From contig CAYJGF010000004.1 in assembly GCA_964369965.1 (NCBI GenBank), forward strand, positions 62,001 through 126,000: 64,000 nucleotides of DNA, written 5' to 3'. The position numbers were made by a program, and so were the translations under genes. This DNA comes from CAYJBH01 sp964369965 (GTDB lineage Bacteria; Bacillota; Clostridia; Oscillospirales; Ruminococcaceae). Of this stretch, positions 1 to 8,185 are shown in pieces. Below the pieces are notes generated by a model that was not told the DNA's origin, did no database searches, and saw nothing but the letters and a program-made list of their open reading frames with translations. Each line of letters begins with the position of its first letter. Within the stretch, counting starts at the first letter, position 1.

Positions 1-1377
1 AAAGTGACACCCCAGTCCGACGCCGATGAATTAGCCGCCGATAAGATTTTGATGGAAGCCGCAATAAATAAAATTACCCCCACCAACACCACCACGGCAG
101 ACGAGATTTTAACGGCGGCAAACAACGCCGCTCTACAGGGCACAACCGCCGTGTGGGATGCTATGAGCGGTTTCACATTAACCCCTGCCACAGGCATATC
201 GGCAGGCTCTATCAAAGGAACATTAACCTTATCCAACGGCTCGGAAAGCGGCACGATAGTACTGGACTTGACGATTGCGCAGTTGCCAACCTACGACGTT
301 GCAGTAACCGGCGGCACAGCGGACATGACCCCGGTGACACAGGGCACGACCGTCACCATCACGGCAGACACGCCACCGACCGGACAACGCTTTACCGGCT
401 GGTCGGTGAACAGCGGCGGTGTAATACTTGCAGATGCAAGCAGTGTATCAACCACATTCATAATGGGAACCGACAATGTGACTGTCACGGCAAATTTCCA
501 GCCTATCCCCCCGACCGTGACAGGGGTGAGTGTCTCACCGGCAAGCGTGAGTGTGCAAAAAGGGCAGTCACAGACGTTCACAGCATCTGTACAAGGCACA
601 TACAATCCTGCACAGACCGTGACATGGACGGTTGAGGGCAACAATAACATCGGCACAACCATCACAGCCGGTCAGCTCACCATAGCGACAGGCGAGACGG
701 CAACGACCCTCACCATAAGGGCAACCTCCAACGTCGACAATAAAGTATCCGGCACGGCGACGGTGACGGTGACCGAAATCCCCGTGGTATATCACACCAT
801 AACCCCAAGCGCCGGTGCAAACGGCAGTATATCGCCGAACACCCCACAGAGTATCAGCAAAAACGGCAGTATAAACTTCACCTTTATCCCGAACAGCGGA
901 TTTGAGGTCGATACCGTCACGGTGGATAGCAGTGCGGTGACCCCCACAACCGCAACAAGCCACACCATATCAAATGTGCAAAATGACATGACTATTCATG
1001 TTACATTTAAGGCGGCGGGGACCAATACCCACAACATAACCCTCGGCGCAAACAGCACGGTGCAACAGGGGCAAAATGCCGACTTTGTATCGGACGGCGA
1101 GCACAGCAATCTGCACAGCGTCGCGGTGGACGGCATAACACTGACAAAAGGCACGCACTACACCGACCGCTCGGGCAGTACGGTGATTACCCTGCTCGCA
1201 AGTTATACAAAAACCCTCACCACCGGTGTGCACACCCTCGAAATTATAAGCACCACAGGCACAGCAACGACACAGTTCACCATAACCGACCCGAGTGCAA
1301 CAACACCACTCCACCAGTCATCGGCATCAACACCATTCGACCCGGCAATAGCACCGCTTACGGGGGTGGGAGGTTGA
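1..1377 (+). CDS. Secreted multi-domain Ig/InlB-repeat surface protein (5' truncated by window)
   Basis: The reading frame is open from the first base, so the true start and any signal peptide lie upstream. The visible 458 residues are a Thr/Ser/Val-rich chain of beta-sandwich modules: a divergent InlB B-type repeat at about residues 95-168 (tail VTVTANFQ), a Big_2-like Ig module at about 173-258 (start VTGVSVSPASVSVQKG), a second InlB-like repeat at about 264-341 (TIHVTFKA), and an X2/Ig-like module at about 346-430. The C-terminus ends in a short Pro/Gly stretch with no LPXTG motif, membrane anchor or basic tail, so it is not an obvious sortase substrate. Such repeats are typical of extracellular adhesins and glycan-binding proteins. 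Base composition is clearly richer in GC than the following gene. The specific ligand cannot be inferred. Confidence 0.75.
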   Translation, partial: KVTPQSDADELAADKILMEAAINKITPTNTTTADEILTAANNAALQGTTAVWDAMSGFTLTPATGISAGSIKGTLTLSNGSESGTIVLDLTIAQLPTYDVAVTGGTADMTPVTQGTTVTITADTPPTGQRFTGWSVNSGGVILADASSVSTTFIMGTDNVTVTANFQPIPPTVTGVSVSPASVSVQKGQSQTFTASVQGTYNPAQTVTWTVEGNNNIGTTITAGQLTIATGETATTLTIRATSNVDNKVSGTATVTVTEIPVVYHTITPSAGANGSISPNTPQSISKNGSINFTFIPNSGFEVDTVTVDSSAVTPTTATSHTISNVQNDMTIHVTFKAAGTNTHNITLGANSTVQQGQNADFVSDGEHSNLHSVAVDGITLTKGTHYTDRSGSTVITLLASYTKTLTTGVHTLEIISTTGTATTQFTITDPSATTPLHQSSASTPFDPAIAPLTGVGG

Positions 1378-1439
1378 GGTGAAATTCACCCTTTGGGTTT
1401 GTGTCTACTATAAATTAACCGCGATTACGGAGGGAAAAC

Positions 1440-2912
1440 TTGCTGTTTAATTCGTTGGAATATCTCGTTTTTTTCCCCGTGACCGCTTTTTTGTATTTTA
1501 TCGCCCCCAAAAAATATGCCTATTTGGTGTTGCTTGCGGCAAGCTTGTTTTTTTATGCGAGCTTTAATATATCCTACCTTTTTTTAATGCTGACCACCAT
1601 TCTCGTGACATATGCCTGCGGTGTGGCGATAGAAAAATTCGGCGAGCGCGATAAAACGAGAAAACTTCTTCTGATGAGCTCACTTATTATCAACGTCGGG
1701 ATACTGTTTTTCTTCAAATATTTCGACTTTTTTTTGGAAAATGTCAACACGGCTTTCGGTAGTGAGTTTTTACTCTTGAATTTCCTGTTGCCCGTCGGCA
1801 TCAGCTTTTATACCTTTCAGGCTATCGGTTATACCATCGATGTTTATAGAAAAAGCATCAGCGCCGAGAAAAATGTGCTTAAATACGCTCTTTTTGTCTC
1901 CTTTTTTCCGCAGTTGGTTGCAGGACCTATCGAGCGGTCGACAAATCTTTTGCCACAACTTAACAGACCAAAACAGATAAAATACGACAATATACTCAAC
2001 GGTCTATTGATAATGAGCTGGGGCTTTTTCTTAAAACTTGTCATCGCCGACAGAGTTGCCGTCGTTGTAAACTCGGTATACGGGGATTACACCTCGCATG
2101 GCGGCGCTGTACTGTCTTTCGCCACGGTGTTCTTTGCTTTTCAGATATACTGTGACTTTTTCTCCTATTCAACCATTGCCGTCGGGAGTGCAAAGGTGCT
2201 CGGCATACAACTATCGGAGAATTTTAAGGCACCCTATTTGTCACCCTCGATAAGTGCTTTTTGGCAAAGATGGCACATATCCCTCTCGGAGTGGTTTCAG
2301 GAATATATCTTCACCCCACTCGTATGGGTCAACCCCTTTAAAAAGATACCCGTTATCGGGAAGTTTTTTAAAAACCCACCGGTAATCCTCTCAATATTAA
2401 TTGTATTTTTTGTCAGCGGTCTTTGGCACGGTGCGGCATGGACCTTTGTGGTGTGGGGGCTGTTGCACGGCATTTTTCGAGCCGTTGAGATTATCACAAA
2501 AAAATACAGGAAAAAAATAAATAAAAAACTGAAAATAAACAGCAAAAGTGCGGTGTACAAGAGCCTTTGTGTGCTTTTTACCTTCTTTTTGGTGTGCATT
2601 TCCTACGTTTTTTTCCGCAGTGCGAGTATAGGAGAGGCGTTTGCGATAATTGCAAAGATATTTACCGAGTTTGAAGCGGTCGACCTATCGGTGATAACAT
2701 CGTTGGGATTGAGTGCCCGAGAGCTCATCTTCACCGCTATATTCTTGCTCGTATTGTTGTTGCATGATGTGCTGTACACAAAAAAAATCCTCCTGCCCAC
2801 AACCGGATACAAAAGATATCTACTTATCTGGATTTTTGTGATGGCAACGCTTGTTTTTGGTGTTTATGGCACCGAGTATGTGCTCGTCCCCTTTATCTAC
2901 TTCCAGTTTTAA
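1440..2912 (+). CDS. MBOAT family O-acyltransferase (AlgI/DltB-like)
   Basis: A 490-residue polytopic membrane protein with about ten hydrophobic segments. The MBOAT hallmark SGLWHGAAW, carrying the catalytic His, lies near residue 330, and an upstream conserved block FWQRWHISLSEWF near residue 280 is typical of AlgI/PatA-like proteins. The family moves acyl groups, usually acetyl, across the membrane onto extracellular polysaccharide or wall polymers. The start is TTG, chosen because GGAGGGAAAA sits directly upstream and the N-terminus then reads LFNSLEYLVFF, the normal AlgI beginning. The SGNH gene 19 bp downstream is the usual partner. The substrate is unknown. Confidence 0.92.
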   Translation: MLFNSLEYLVFFPVTAFLYFIAPKKYAYLVLLAASLFFYASFNISYLFLMLTTILVTYACGVAIEKFGERDKTRKLLLMSSLIINVGILFFFKYFDFFLENVNTAFGSEFLLLNFLLPVGISFYTFQAIGYTIDVYRKSISAEKNVLKYALFVSFFPQLVAGPIERSTNLLPQLNRPKQIKYDNILNGLLIMSWGFFLKLVIADRVAVVVNSVYGDYTSHGGAVLSFATVFFAFQIYCDFFSYSTIAVGSAKVLGIQLSENFKAPYLSPSISAFWQRWHISLSEWFQEYIFTPLVWVNPFKKIPVIGKFFKNPPVILSILIVFFVSGLWHGAAWTFVVWGLLHGIFRAVEIITKKYRKKINKKLKINSKSAVYKSLCVLFTFFLVCISYVFFRSASIGEAFAIIAKIFTEFEAVDLSVITSLGLSARELIFTAIFLLVLLLHDVLYTKKILLPTTGYKRYLLIWIFVMATLVFGVYGTEYVLVPFIYFQF

Positions 2913-2931
2913 CCCGCAGGAGCTGTAATAA

Positions 2932-4362
2932 GTGATCAAAACGTTAAAAAAATTTATTGCCTGTGTGCTGCTTTGTCTTTCGCTTATCGTCGGATTGTAT
3001 TTCGTCGAAAGGGCACTTGCGCCGGACAATTCCACCTTTAGCGGCTTTTATGAGGAGCCTAAAGATACCATCGATGTCGTCTTTATCGGCGGCAGCCACA
3101 GCATGGCGGCTTTTTCACCTGCTCAAATGTGGATAGAGAACAATTTCACCTCCTACAACATGTATTCATGGAGCCAAAACCCATGGACAGCCTATCACTA
3201 TGCCATCGAGGCTATAAGAGAGCAAGATGTCAGCGTTTTGGTGGTGGAGGCATTCTCCTTTGCGTATAATCAAAGCTATCTCCCTGCCGAGACATCGGAC
3301 GAGACCTCCAACGAGTTCGCACTATCGATACCGCCCTCACTCAACCGTATTGGGTTGTCTTTAGCTATCCGACAAAATCAGGTGATACCTCTTCCCCTTT
3401 CAAAGATGATACCTTTTGTGCGATATCATAGCAGATGGAGTGATATACCACCGACTGAGGTATATGAAAACCTGTTTGTGAGCAACTATTCCTCCAACAA
3501 GGGTTTTGGTCCTGTCTATACAACAGAGGTGTTTGACAACTATAACTATTCCGATATCGGCACAGCGACAACTCTCGAGGCAAACAGCAAAGAGTATCTT
3601 TTAAAATTGATTGAGCTTTGTGAAAAAGAGGGTGTGGAGTTGATTTTGACAAAAACACCCTATATAATGGAAGCGCAAGACAGGGGGTACCTCGATGAGA
3701 TTGCCGAAATATGCACCGAAAATGATGTACCGTTTTTAAACTATCTTACTGAGGATTTGATAGAGCAGATAAACTTCGACTACAATACCGACATGGCGGA
3801 ACATGCGCATGTAAATTATCTCGGCGCGTCGAAAATATCCGCACACATGGGCGAATACCTGCAAGACAACTATCGGCAAGAAATTATGTATAGTGCAGAT
3901 ACAATTGAACGCTGGAATAATGAGTCCGCCATAGAACAGCGAGACATAGATAATTATGACATAAGGCTCGCGTCAACCTTCAACGCGCTCTCACAGGTTT
4001 TAGCTCAAAAAAGCAACTATATAACCATCATAACCGCACACGGCGACATGACCGCCGCAGATGCAAGCGAAATAATGCCGGCACTGGAGGCGTTGAACAT
4101 CGACACCGACATAATAAAAAGTGAAAATGCGAGTGAGGTCTATGTATATAAAAACGGTGAGGATATCGATGTAAACTCGCTATCACCGTATGGGATAGAG
4201 GTTACGGTAACGCAAAATTCCTCCCATGTGGTTTTCACTCAGGAGGAACATTCCAGAAATCGCGAGGGATTCAATGTTGTGGTGTATGATGAGCTCAATG
4301 ACGAAATTATCCACTCCGTAAGTTTTGCAACACAGCACAACTATTCTTATCATACAGCGTGA
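2932..4362 (+). CDS. SGNH/AlgX-like O-acetylation partner protein
   Basis: A 476-residue protein with an N-terminal signal anchor (about residues 8-28) followed by an extracellular domain. The motif FIGGSHSMAAFSP near residue 52 supplies the nucleophile Ser of the SGNH fold. A late block HAHVNYLGASKIS near residue 295 provides the conserved His/Asn region. The last 130 residues form an additional domain I do not recognise. SGNH proteins next to MBOAT transporters accept the acyl group outside the membrane and transfer it to the polymer, so the two genes probably form one acylation machine. The start is GTG, with AGGAGCTG upstream. Translation is likely coupled to the MBOAT gene (19 bp gap). 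Confidence 0.82.
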   Translation: MIKTLKKFIACVLLCLSLIVGLYFVERALAPDNSTFSGFYEEPKDTIDVVFIGGSHSMAAFSPAQMWIENNFTSYNMYSWSQNPWTAYHYAIEAIREQDVSVLVVEAFSFAYNQSYLPAETSDETSNEFALSIPPSLNRIGLSLAIRQNQVIPLPLSKMIPFVRYHSRWSDIPPTEVYENLFVSNYSSNKGFGPVYTTEVFDNYNYSDIGTATTLEANSKEYLLKLIELCEKEGVELILTKTPYIMEAQDRGYLDEIAEICTENDVPFLNYLTEDLIEQINFDYNTDMAEHAHVNYLGASKISAHMGEYLQDNYRQEIMYSADTIERWNNESAIEQRDIDNYDIRLASTFNALSQVLAQKSNYITIITAHGDMTAADASEIMPALEALNIDTDIIKSENASEVYVYKNGEDIDVNSLSPYGIEVTVTQNSSHVVFTQEEHSRNREGFNVVVYDELNDEIIHSVSFATQHNYSYHTA

Positions 4363-4400
4363 GGAGATTATCTTATAGTCAGCGTATATTTTTAACACAA

Positions 4401-4436
4401 AAAAACCGTGGCGCATTTCGCACCACGGCTTTTTGT
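4401..4436. terminator. Bidirectional intrinsic terminator
   Basis: A 9-bp stem (CCGTGGCGC at 4406-4414 with GCACCACGG at 4420-4428) and 5-nt loop are flanked by an A-run on the left and CTTTTTG on the right. The one mismatch becomes a G-U pair when read from the minus strand, so it should end both the SGNH transcript and the converging rplT operon. Confidence 0.85.
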
Positions 4437-4444
4437 TTTATTAA

Positions 4445-4792
4445 TTAACCCTTAACCTGATTAACCAGTGCGGAAAAGGAGGCCGGGTCACTGATTGCCA
4501 GCTCCGAAAGCATTTTGCGGTTAAGCTCTATGCCCGCCTTTTTAAGTCCGTTCATGAATGTAGAGTAGTTTGTACCCTCAGCACGGCAACCTGCCGATAT
4601 ACGAGTTATCCACATACGACGAAAGTCGCGTTTTTTCTGTTTGCGGCCGATGAAAGCGTAGTTTCCGCTCTTCATAACCTGCTGTTTAGCCATCTTAAAA
4701 TGGTTACTTTTACTACCGAAATATCCTTTAGCGAGCTTTAAAATCTTCTTCCTGCGCTTGCGAGTCATGGTCGCGCCTTTAATTCTTGCCAT
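4445..4792 (-). CDS. rplT: 50S ribosomal protein L20
   Basis: A 115-residue basic protein starting MARIKGATMTRKRRKKILKLAKGYFG would exceed the quoting limit, so in short: the first 15 residues and the later IGRKQKKRDFRRMWITRI block are diagnostic of L20. It binds 23S rRNA early in large-subunit assembly. In Firmicutes it also represses its own operon by binding the infC leader mRNA. It is the last gene of infC-rpmI-rplT and is followed by a terminator. Length is normal for the family. Confidence 0.98.
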   Translation of the reverse strand: MARIKGATMTRKRRKKILKLAKGYFGSKSNHFKMAKQQVMKSGNYAFIGRKQKKRDFRRMWITRISAGCRAEGTNYSTFMNGLKKAGIELNRKMLSELAISDPASFSALVNQVKG

Positions 4793-4855
4793 TTTATCTA
4801 TCCTTTCTGTATGTTTTGTGCCTTTTTAGCTGTGACACAAAACCGCTGTTATTCA

Positions 4856-5053
4856 TTATGCGTAGGGTATCATCTTTTTAATGTTCGCCGCGTTGGTCAC
4901 ATCGGCATATCCGCCCTTACGAAGCCTGCGCTTTCTTTTGGTGGACATCTTGGTGAGGATGTGGCTACGGTTGGCACTGCCGCGTTTCACCTTACCGTTT
5001 TTGGTGAGAGAAAAGCGTTTTTTTGCGCCGGAATGAGTTTTAATTTTTGGCAT
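4856..5053 (-). CDS. rpmI: 50S ribosomal protein L35
   Basis: A 65-residue basic protein beginning MPKIKTHSGAKKRF, the invariant L35 start, which fixes the ATG at 5053 although an in-frame GTG lies 8 codons upstream. The middle HILTKMSTKRKRRLRKG is also typical. It is part of the large ribosomal subunit. It lies between infC and rplT in the conserved translation operon. AAAGGA sits 12 nt before the start, slightly farther than usual. Confidence 0.97.
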   Translation of the reverse strand: MPKIKTHSGAKKRFSLTKNGKVKRGSANRSHILTKMSTKRKRRLRKGGYADVTNAANIKKMIPYA

Positions 5054-5093
5054 AATATCAGCTAATCCTTTCTGCACGTATGGTGCGTCTTTA

Positions 5094-5633
5094 CTATTTC
5101 TTTTGTTTTTTATCGGGAGAGACTCGCGACAAAATCATGGTCATGCTGCGCCCCTCAAGTTTAGGATTCTTCTCCGCTGTGGCTACATCGGAGAGCTCGG
5201 CGGCAAACCGACGCATGACATCGGCACCGAGATTTGTGTGGGACATCTCACGACCGCGAAAACGTATGGAACATTTAACCTTGTCGCCGGCGCTCAAAAA
5301 TTTGCGCGCGTGGGACAGCTTGGTATTAAAGTCACCAATGTCGATATTCGCCGACAGACGAATTTCTTTAAGTTCGGTGACATGTTGGTTGCGACGTTGC
5401 TCCTTGTCACGTTTTTGTTGCTCAAAACGATACTTGCCATAGTCCATAATCTTACAGACCGGCGGATTTGCGGTCGGCGCAATCTTGACAAGGTCGAGAT
5501 TTTTAGACTTGGCTCGTTCCAGAGCGGATGCCGAGCTCATAATACCGAGCTGAGAGCCGTCGTCGTCGATAACTCGCAGTTCCTTATCACGGATAGCACC
5601 GTTTAACTCTGCATCTTTTTTGCCTGTTGCGAT
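5094..5633 (-). CDS. infC: Translation initiation factor IF-3
   Basis: IF-3 binds the 30S subunit, prevents premature 50S joining and proofreads the start codon. The N-terminal domain (ELNGAIRDKELRVI and KIMDYGKYRFEQQKR) and the C-terminal domain (KEIRLSANIDIGDF, VKCSIRFRGREM) are intact. No ATG, GTG or TTG lies at the expected N-terminus. The best start is an ATC at 5633-5631, 7 nt after a strong AGGGGGTG, giving 179 residues, the normal IF-3 length. IF-3 genes are known for rare starts such as AUU, which make them self-regulating; an AUC start here is inferred from spacing and length. The in-frame ATG further up (5729) would translate the terminator hairpin and is rejected. Confidence 0.93.
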   Translation of the reverse strand: MATGKKDAELNGAIRDKELRVIDDDGSQLGIMSSASALERAKSKNLDLVKIAPTANPPVCKIMDYGKYRFEQQKRDKEQRRNQHVTELKEIRLSANIDIGDFNTKLSHARKFLSAGDKVKCSIRFRGREMSHTNLGADVMRRFAAELSDVATAEKNPKLEGRSMTMILSRVSPDKKQKK

Positions 5634-5640
5634 AAAAAAA

Positions 5641-5775
5641 CACCCCCTAACAAAATAAAAAACAACTGTAAAAACAGTTGCACAAAAGTATGACCCATAA
5701 TAGGTCTTAACTATTGACCCGCTACCCATAATCGGTGGCTAAGGTGAGATGTGTCGACATCTGCTTTGTTTTTAC
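5641..5775 (-). promoter_or_regulatory. infC operon leader, L20-type autoregulatory candidate
   Basis: The roughly 130-nt untranslated leader has a GACC...GGGTC inverted repeat (5691-5707) and related GGGTAGCGGGTC segments. These can form long-range pairs in competition with the terminator at 5651-5680. In Bacillus-type bacteria the same position holds an L20 leader in which r-protein L20 stabilises premature termination. Covariation was not tested. Confidence 0.6.
5651..5680 (-). terminator. Intrinsic attenuator in the infC leader
   Basis: On the minus strand CAACTGT, a 4-nt loop and ACAGTTG form a perfect 7-bp hairpin followed by TTTTTTATTTTGTT, ending just before the infC ribosome site. 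Its place inside the leader argues for regulated read-through. Confidence 0.82.
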
Positions 5776-5781
5776 CTTCCA

Positions 5782-5810
5782 ATAATAACACGCTTTATCT
5801 TTTTTGTCAA
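5782..5810 (-). promoter_or_regulatory. infC operon promoter
   Basis: Minus strand: TTGACA (5810-5805), 17-bp spacer, TATTAT (5787-5782). This is a near-consensus housekeeping sigma promoter, about 150 nt before infC. Confidence 0.85.
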
Positions 5811-5826
5811 GTGGTATTTTTCTATC

Positions 5827-5879
5827 TTGACAAAAATCAAAACTGATGGTATACTGTTAATATCGAACAATAACAGTAT
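5827..5879 (+). promoter_or_regulatory. Promoter and palindromic operator of the GntR-ABC operon
   Basis: TTGACA (5827-5832), 17 bp, TATACT (5850-5855). A perfect inverted repeat, ATACTGTTA (5851-5859) and TAACAGTAT (5871-5879) with 11 nt between, overlaps the -10 box and the transcription start. Repression there by the GntR protein encoded next, which is typical YtrA-type autoregulation, is inferred. Confidence 0.8.
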
Positions 5880-5900
5880 GAACAGTACGAACGGAGTGAA

Positions 5901-6272
5901 ATGGACATAATTATTACAAATTCCGGCGATACTCCCATATATGAACAGCTCTATAATCAGATAAAGAACCATATTATATCGGGCAGTTTAGATGAGGGGG
6001 ACGGCATACCCTCCATTCGCAATCTTGCAAAGGATTTGAGGATAAGCGTCGTAACCACCAAAAAGGCTTATGACGAGTTGGAACGTGACGGTTTTATCAA
6101 CACCATTCCCGGCAAAGGCTCCTTTGTAGCGCCAAAAAATACCGAGCTGTTGCGTGAGACGCGACTGCGTGAGATCGAAAAACATATGCAGGATATAGCC
6201 GATATCGCGCCGTCCTGCGGATTGTCGGAGGATGAACTGATTGAAATGTTTCAAAATTTTATAGGAGGATAG
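5901..6272 (+). CDS. GntR family regulator, YtrA subfamily
   Basis: A 123-residue protein with an N-terminal winged helix (YEQLYNQIKNHIISG, LRISVVTTKKAYDELERDG, GKGSFVAP) and only about 45 residues after it. That short C-terminal tail defines the YtrA subfamily, whose members usually repress an adjacent ABC exporter operon in response to wall stress or antibiotics. CGGAGTG precedes the ATG. It is followed 3 bp later by the ATPase gene and preceded by its likely palindromic operator. Confidence 0.92.
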   Translation: MDIIITNSGDTPIYEQLYNQIKNHIISGSLDEGDGIPSIRNLAKDLRISVVTTKKAYDELERDGFINTIPGKGSFVAPKNTELLRETRLREIEKHMQDIADIAPSCGLSEDELIEMFQNFIGG

Positions 6273-6275
6273 ATT

Positions 6276-7109
6276 ATGTACAGCGTCGAAATAAACCACC
6301 TTACAAAAAGATACAAAGATTTTGCGTTGGAGGATGTGAGCTTTTGCGTCCAAAAGGGCAGTATCATCGGGCTTGTCGGCGAAAACGGCGCCGGAAAAAG
6401 TACCACCATCAACGCTATTTTAGGTGTGTGCGACTATGACGAGGGGGAAATAAAAGTCTTTGATAAAAACAACCGTGAAGATAGTTTTTTGGCGTCGCGT
6501 CAGGATATCGGCGCGGTCATCGACGGTGCCTCTTTCCCCGAGAGTTTGACACCGAATAACATCAAATCTATACTAAAAAGCACCTATCAAAATTTTGACG
6601 GCGAGCTTTTCGACTCCTATCTTCAGCGGTTCAACCTCAACGCTGCGAAACGGTTGAAGGATCTGTCACGGGGGATGAAGATGAAGTTCTCCATCACCGC
6701 CGCACTGTCCCACCGACCGCGTTTGTTGGTGCTGGACGAGGCAACCTCCGGACTTGACCCACTAATTCGAGACGATATCCTCGACATACTCAACGAGTTT
6801 ACAAGGCAGGAGGAAAATTCGGTGCTTTTTTCCTCCCATATTGTCAGCGACCTTGAGAAAATATGCGACTATATCGTGTTTATACACGAAGGTCGAATTG
6901 TACTATTTGAGGAAAAGGACACGCTGATGGAGCGATATGCAATACTGAAAACCGCCCGAATAGAGGATATCCCCACCGAGGCGATTGTGAGCAAAAAACG
7001 CTCCGACTACGGCTATGAACTGTTGATTAAACGCGGTGAAGTTTCCAAGGCATTTGTCACCGAGGTGACGACACTCGAGGATATTATTATCTTCCTTTCA
7101 AAACATTAA
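6276..7109 (+). CDS. ABC exporter ATP-binding protein
   Basis: A 277-residue nucleotide-binding subunit. Walker A is GENGAGKST near residue 36, the signature is LSRGMKMKFS near 129, and Walker B is LLVLDEATSGLD near 149, followed by the switch SSHIVSDLEKIC. The last 60 residues are an accessory domain common in bacitracin/YtrB-type exporters. It hydrolyses ATP to drive the membrane protein encoded 12 bp downstream. The YtrA-type regulator in front suggests a role in envelope stress or drug efflux; the substrate is not visible. Confidence 0.93.
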   Translation: MYSVEINHLTKRYKDFALEDVSFCVQKGSIIGLVGENGAGKSTTINAILGVCDYDEGEIKVFDKNNREDSFLASRQDIGAVIDGASFPESLTPNNIKSILKSTYQNFDGELFDSYLQRFNLNAAKRLKDLSRGMKMKFSITAALSHRPRLLVLDEATSGLDPLIRDDILDILNEFTRQEENSVLFSSHIVSDLEKICDYIVFIHEGRIVLFEEKDTLMERYAILKTARIEDIPTEAIVSKKRSDYGYELLIKRGEVSKAFVTEVTTLEDIIIFLSKH

Positions 7110-7121
7110 AAGAGGTGTATC

Positions 7122-7703
7122 ATGAAAGCGTTATTAAAAAAAGACCTGCTCGTTCTTTATCGCGATTACGGCAAATTTGTGCTATTGCTGTTAATATTTT
7201 CCATTTTAAATTTTGGTATGTCGCTCATGGGGGTTGTCATAGCTACATTTTTCACCTCCACCAGTGTCTCCTATGACGAGCGATGCGGTTTTAATAAGCT
7301 CGCTCGGGTTCTCCCTTTTTCCGCCTTGCAGCGAACGTTCAGCAAATATCTTCTCGGCTATCTCGGGGTTGTGGGGTTTGTGCTGATAAACAGTGCGATA
7401 CAGATTTTCATCTCCCCCGATACCGTCCTGTCCACCGCATCCTTGGGCGCTTTTGCCGGTTTTTTTATCACCGCCGTCAATCTGCCGATCATATTCAAAT
7501 TCGGGGTGGAAAAAGGGCGGTTTATTTACACCTTTATCTTCTTCGCATTTATAATACTCGCCGGTATTTTGACAGTCGATGTTAATTCCGACCTCATCGG
7601 TTTTGATTTTTCAACGATAAATCCGCTCGTCTACCTTGTTATCGGTGTGGGGATAAACCTTTTGTCGATATCTATTTCGTTGAGGGTTAACAAAATCTAT
7701 TAA
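7122..7703 (+). CDS. ABC-2 type exporter permease
   Basis: A 193-residue membrane protein with about six hydrophobic helices, the first at residues 19-42 after a cytoplasmic MKALLKKDLLVLYRDYGKF segment typical of ABC-2 permeases of the YtrC/YtrD kind. A short extracytoplasmic loop is followed by SYDERCGFNKLARVLPFS, a common motif in this group. It should form the channel for the preceding ATPase, probably as a dimer. It ends the operon; no clear terminator precedes the next promoter. Confidence 0.85.
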   Translation: MKALLKKDLLVLYRDYGKFVLLLLIFSILNFGMSLMGVVIATFFTSTSVSYDERCGFNKLARVLPFSALQRTFSKYLLGYLGVVGFVLINSAIQIFISPDTVLSTASLGAFAGFFITAVNLPIIFKFGVEKGRFIYTFIFFAFIILAGILTVDVNSDLIGFDFSTINPLVYLVIGVGINLLSISISLRVNKIY

Positions 7704-7736
7704 AACCCTCTCACTCCAACAACCGCATATTCCCCC

Positions 7737-7784
7737 TTGACAAATTTCTTCTACAGTTGTATAATAAAACCACTACAAATGTAG
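7737..7784 (+). promoter_or_regulatory. blaI-blaR-type promoter with two BlaI operators
   Basis: TTGACA (7737-7742), 17 bp, TATAAT (7760-7765). TACAGTTGTA (7752-7761) overlaps the -10 and TACAAATGTA (7774-7783) lies at the start site. Both fit the TACA-N2-TGTA core recognised by BlaI/MecI repressors, so the operon should be self-repressed. Confidence 0.88.
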
Positions 7785-7796
7785 AGGATTTATGTT

Positions 7797-8168
7797 ATGA
7801 AAAAATTACCGGATGCAGAGCTTAAAATTATGTCGCTGTTGTGGGACGTGCCGCCGCCGGTCACGCGGTGGACGGTCTCGCAGGAACTTTCAAGCAAAGG
7901 GTGGAGAGACACCACCATACTCACCATGCTGTCAAGACTGGTCAAAAAAGGATTTTTATCGGTGAAAAAATCCGGCAATAAAAATCTCTATACCCCCATA
8001 ATATCGCGGGAGCAATACATGACGGTGGAGAGCGGCAACATCCGCTCACGGGCAGAAAATTTGTCCATATCGGGGTTGATGGCGGCGATGATAGACACCG
8101 ACGGCATCACCGACCACGAGATTGACGAGATTGAGCGCCTTATTAAAGAGTATAAATCGGGCTGTTGA
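7797..8168 (+). CDS. BlaI/MecI/CopY family repressor
   Basis: A 123-residue winged-helix protein starting MKKLPDAELKIMSLLWD, the family signature, with recognition region TTILTMLSRLVKKGFL and a C-terminal dimerisation helix. Family members repress beta-lactamase or other stress genes until cleaved after activation of the partner BlaR1/MecR1 sensor. That partner follows at once. Two matching operators lie in its own promoter. No beta-lactamase or penicillin-binding protein gene is nearby, so the regulated targets are elsewhere or the operon controls only itself. Confidence 0.93.
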   Translation: MKKLPDAELKIMSLLWDVPPPVTRWTVSQELSSKGWRDTTILTMLSRLVKKGFLSVKKSGNKNLYTPIISREQYMTVESGNIRSRAENLSISGLMAAMIDTDGITDHEIDEIERLIKEYKSGC

Positions 8169-8185
8169 AAGGGGGGGCAAACATC

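Noticed and set aside
5634..5729. Longer IF-3 starting at the ATG at 5729
   Set aside because: It would translate through the promoter-proximal leader and terminator and add 32 non-homologous residues.
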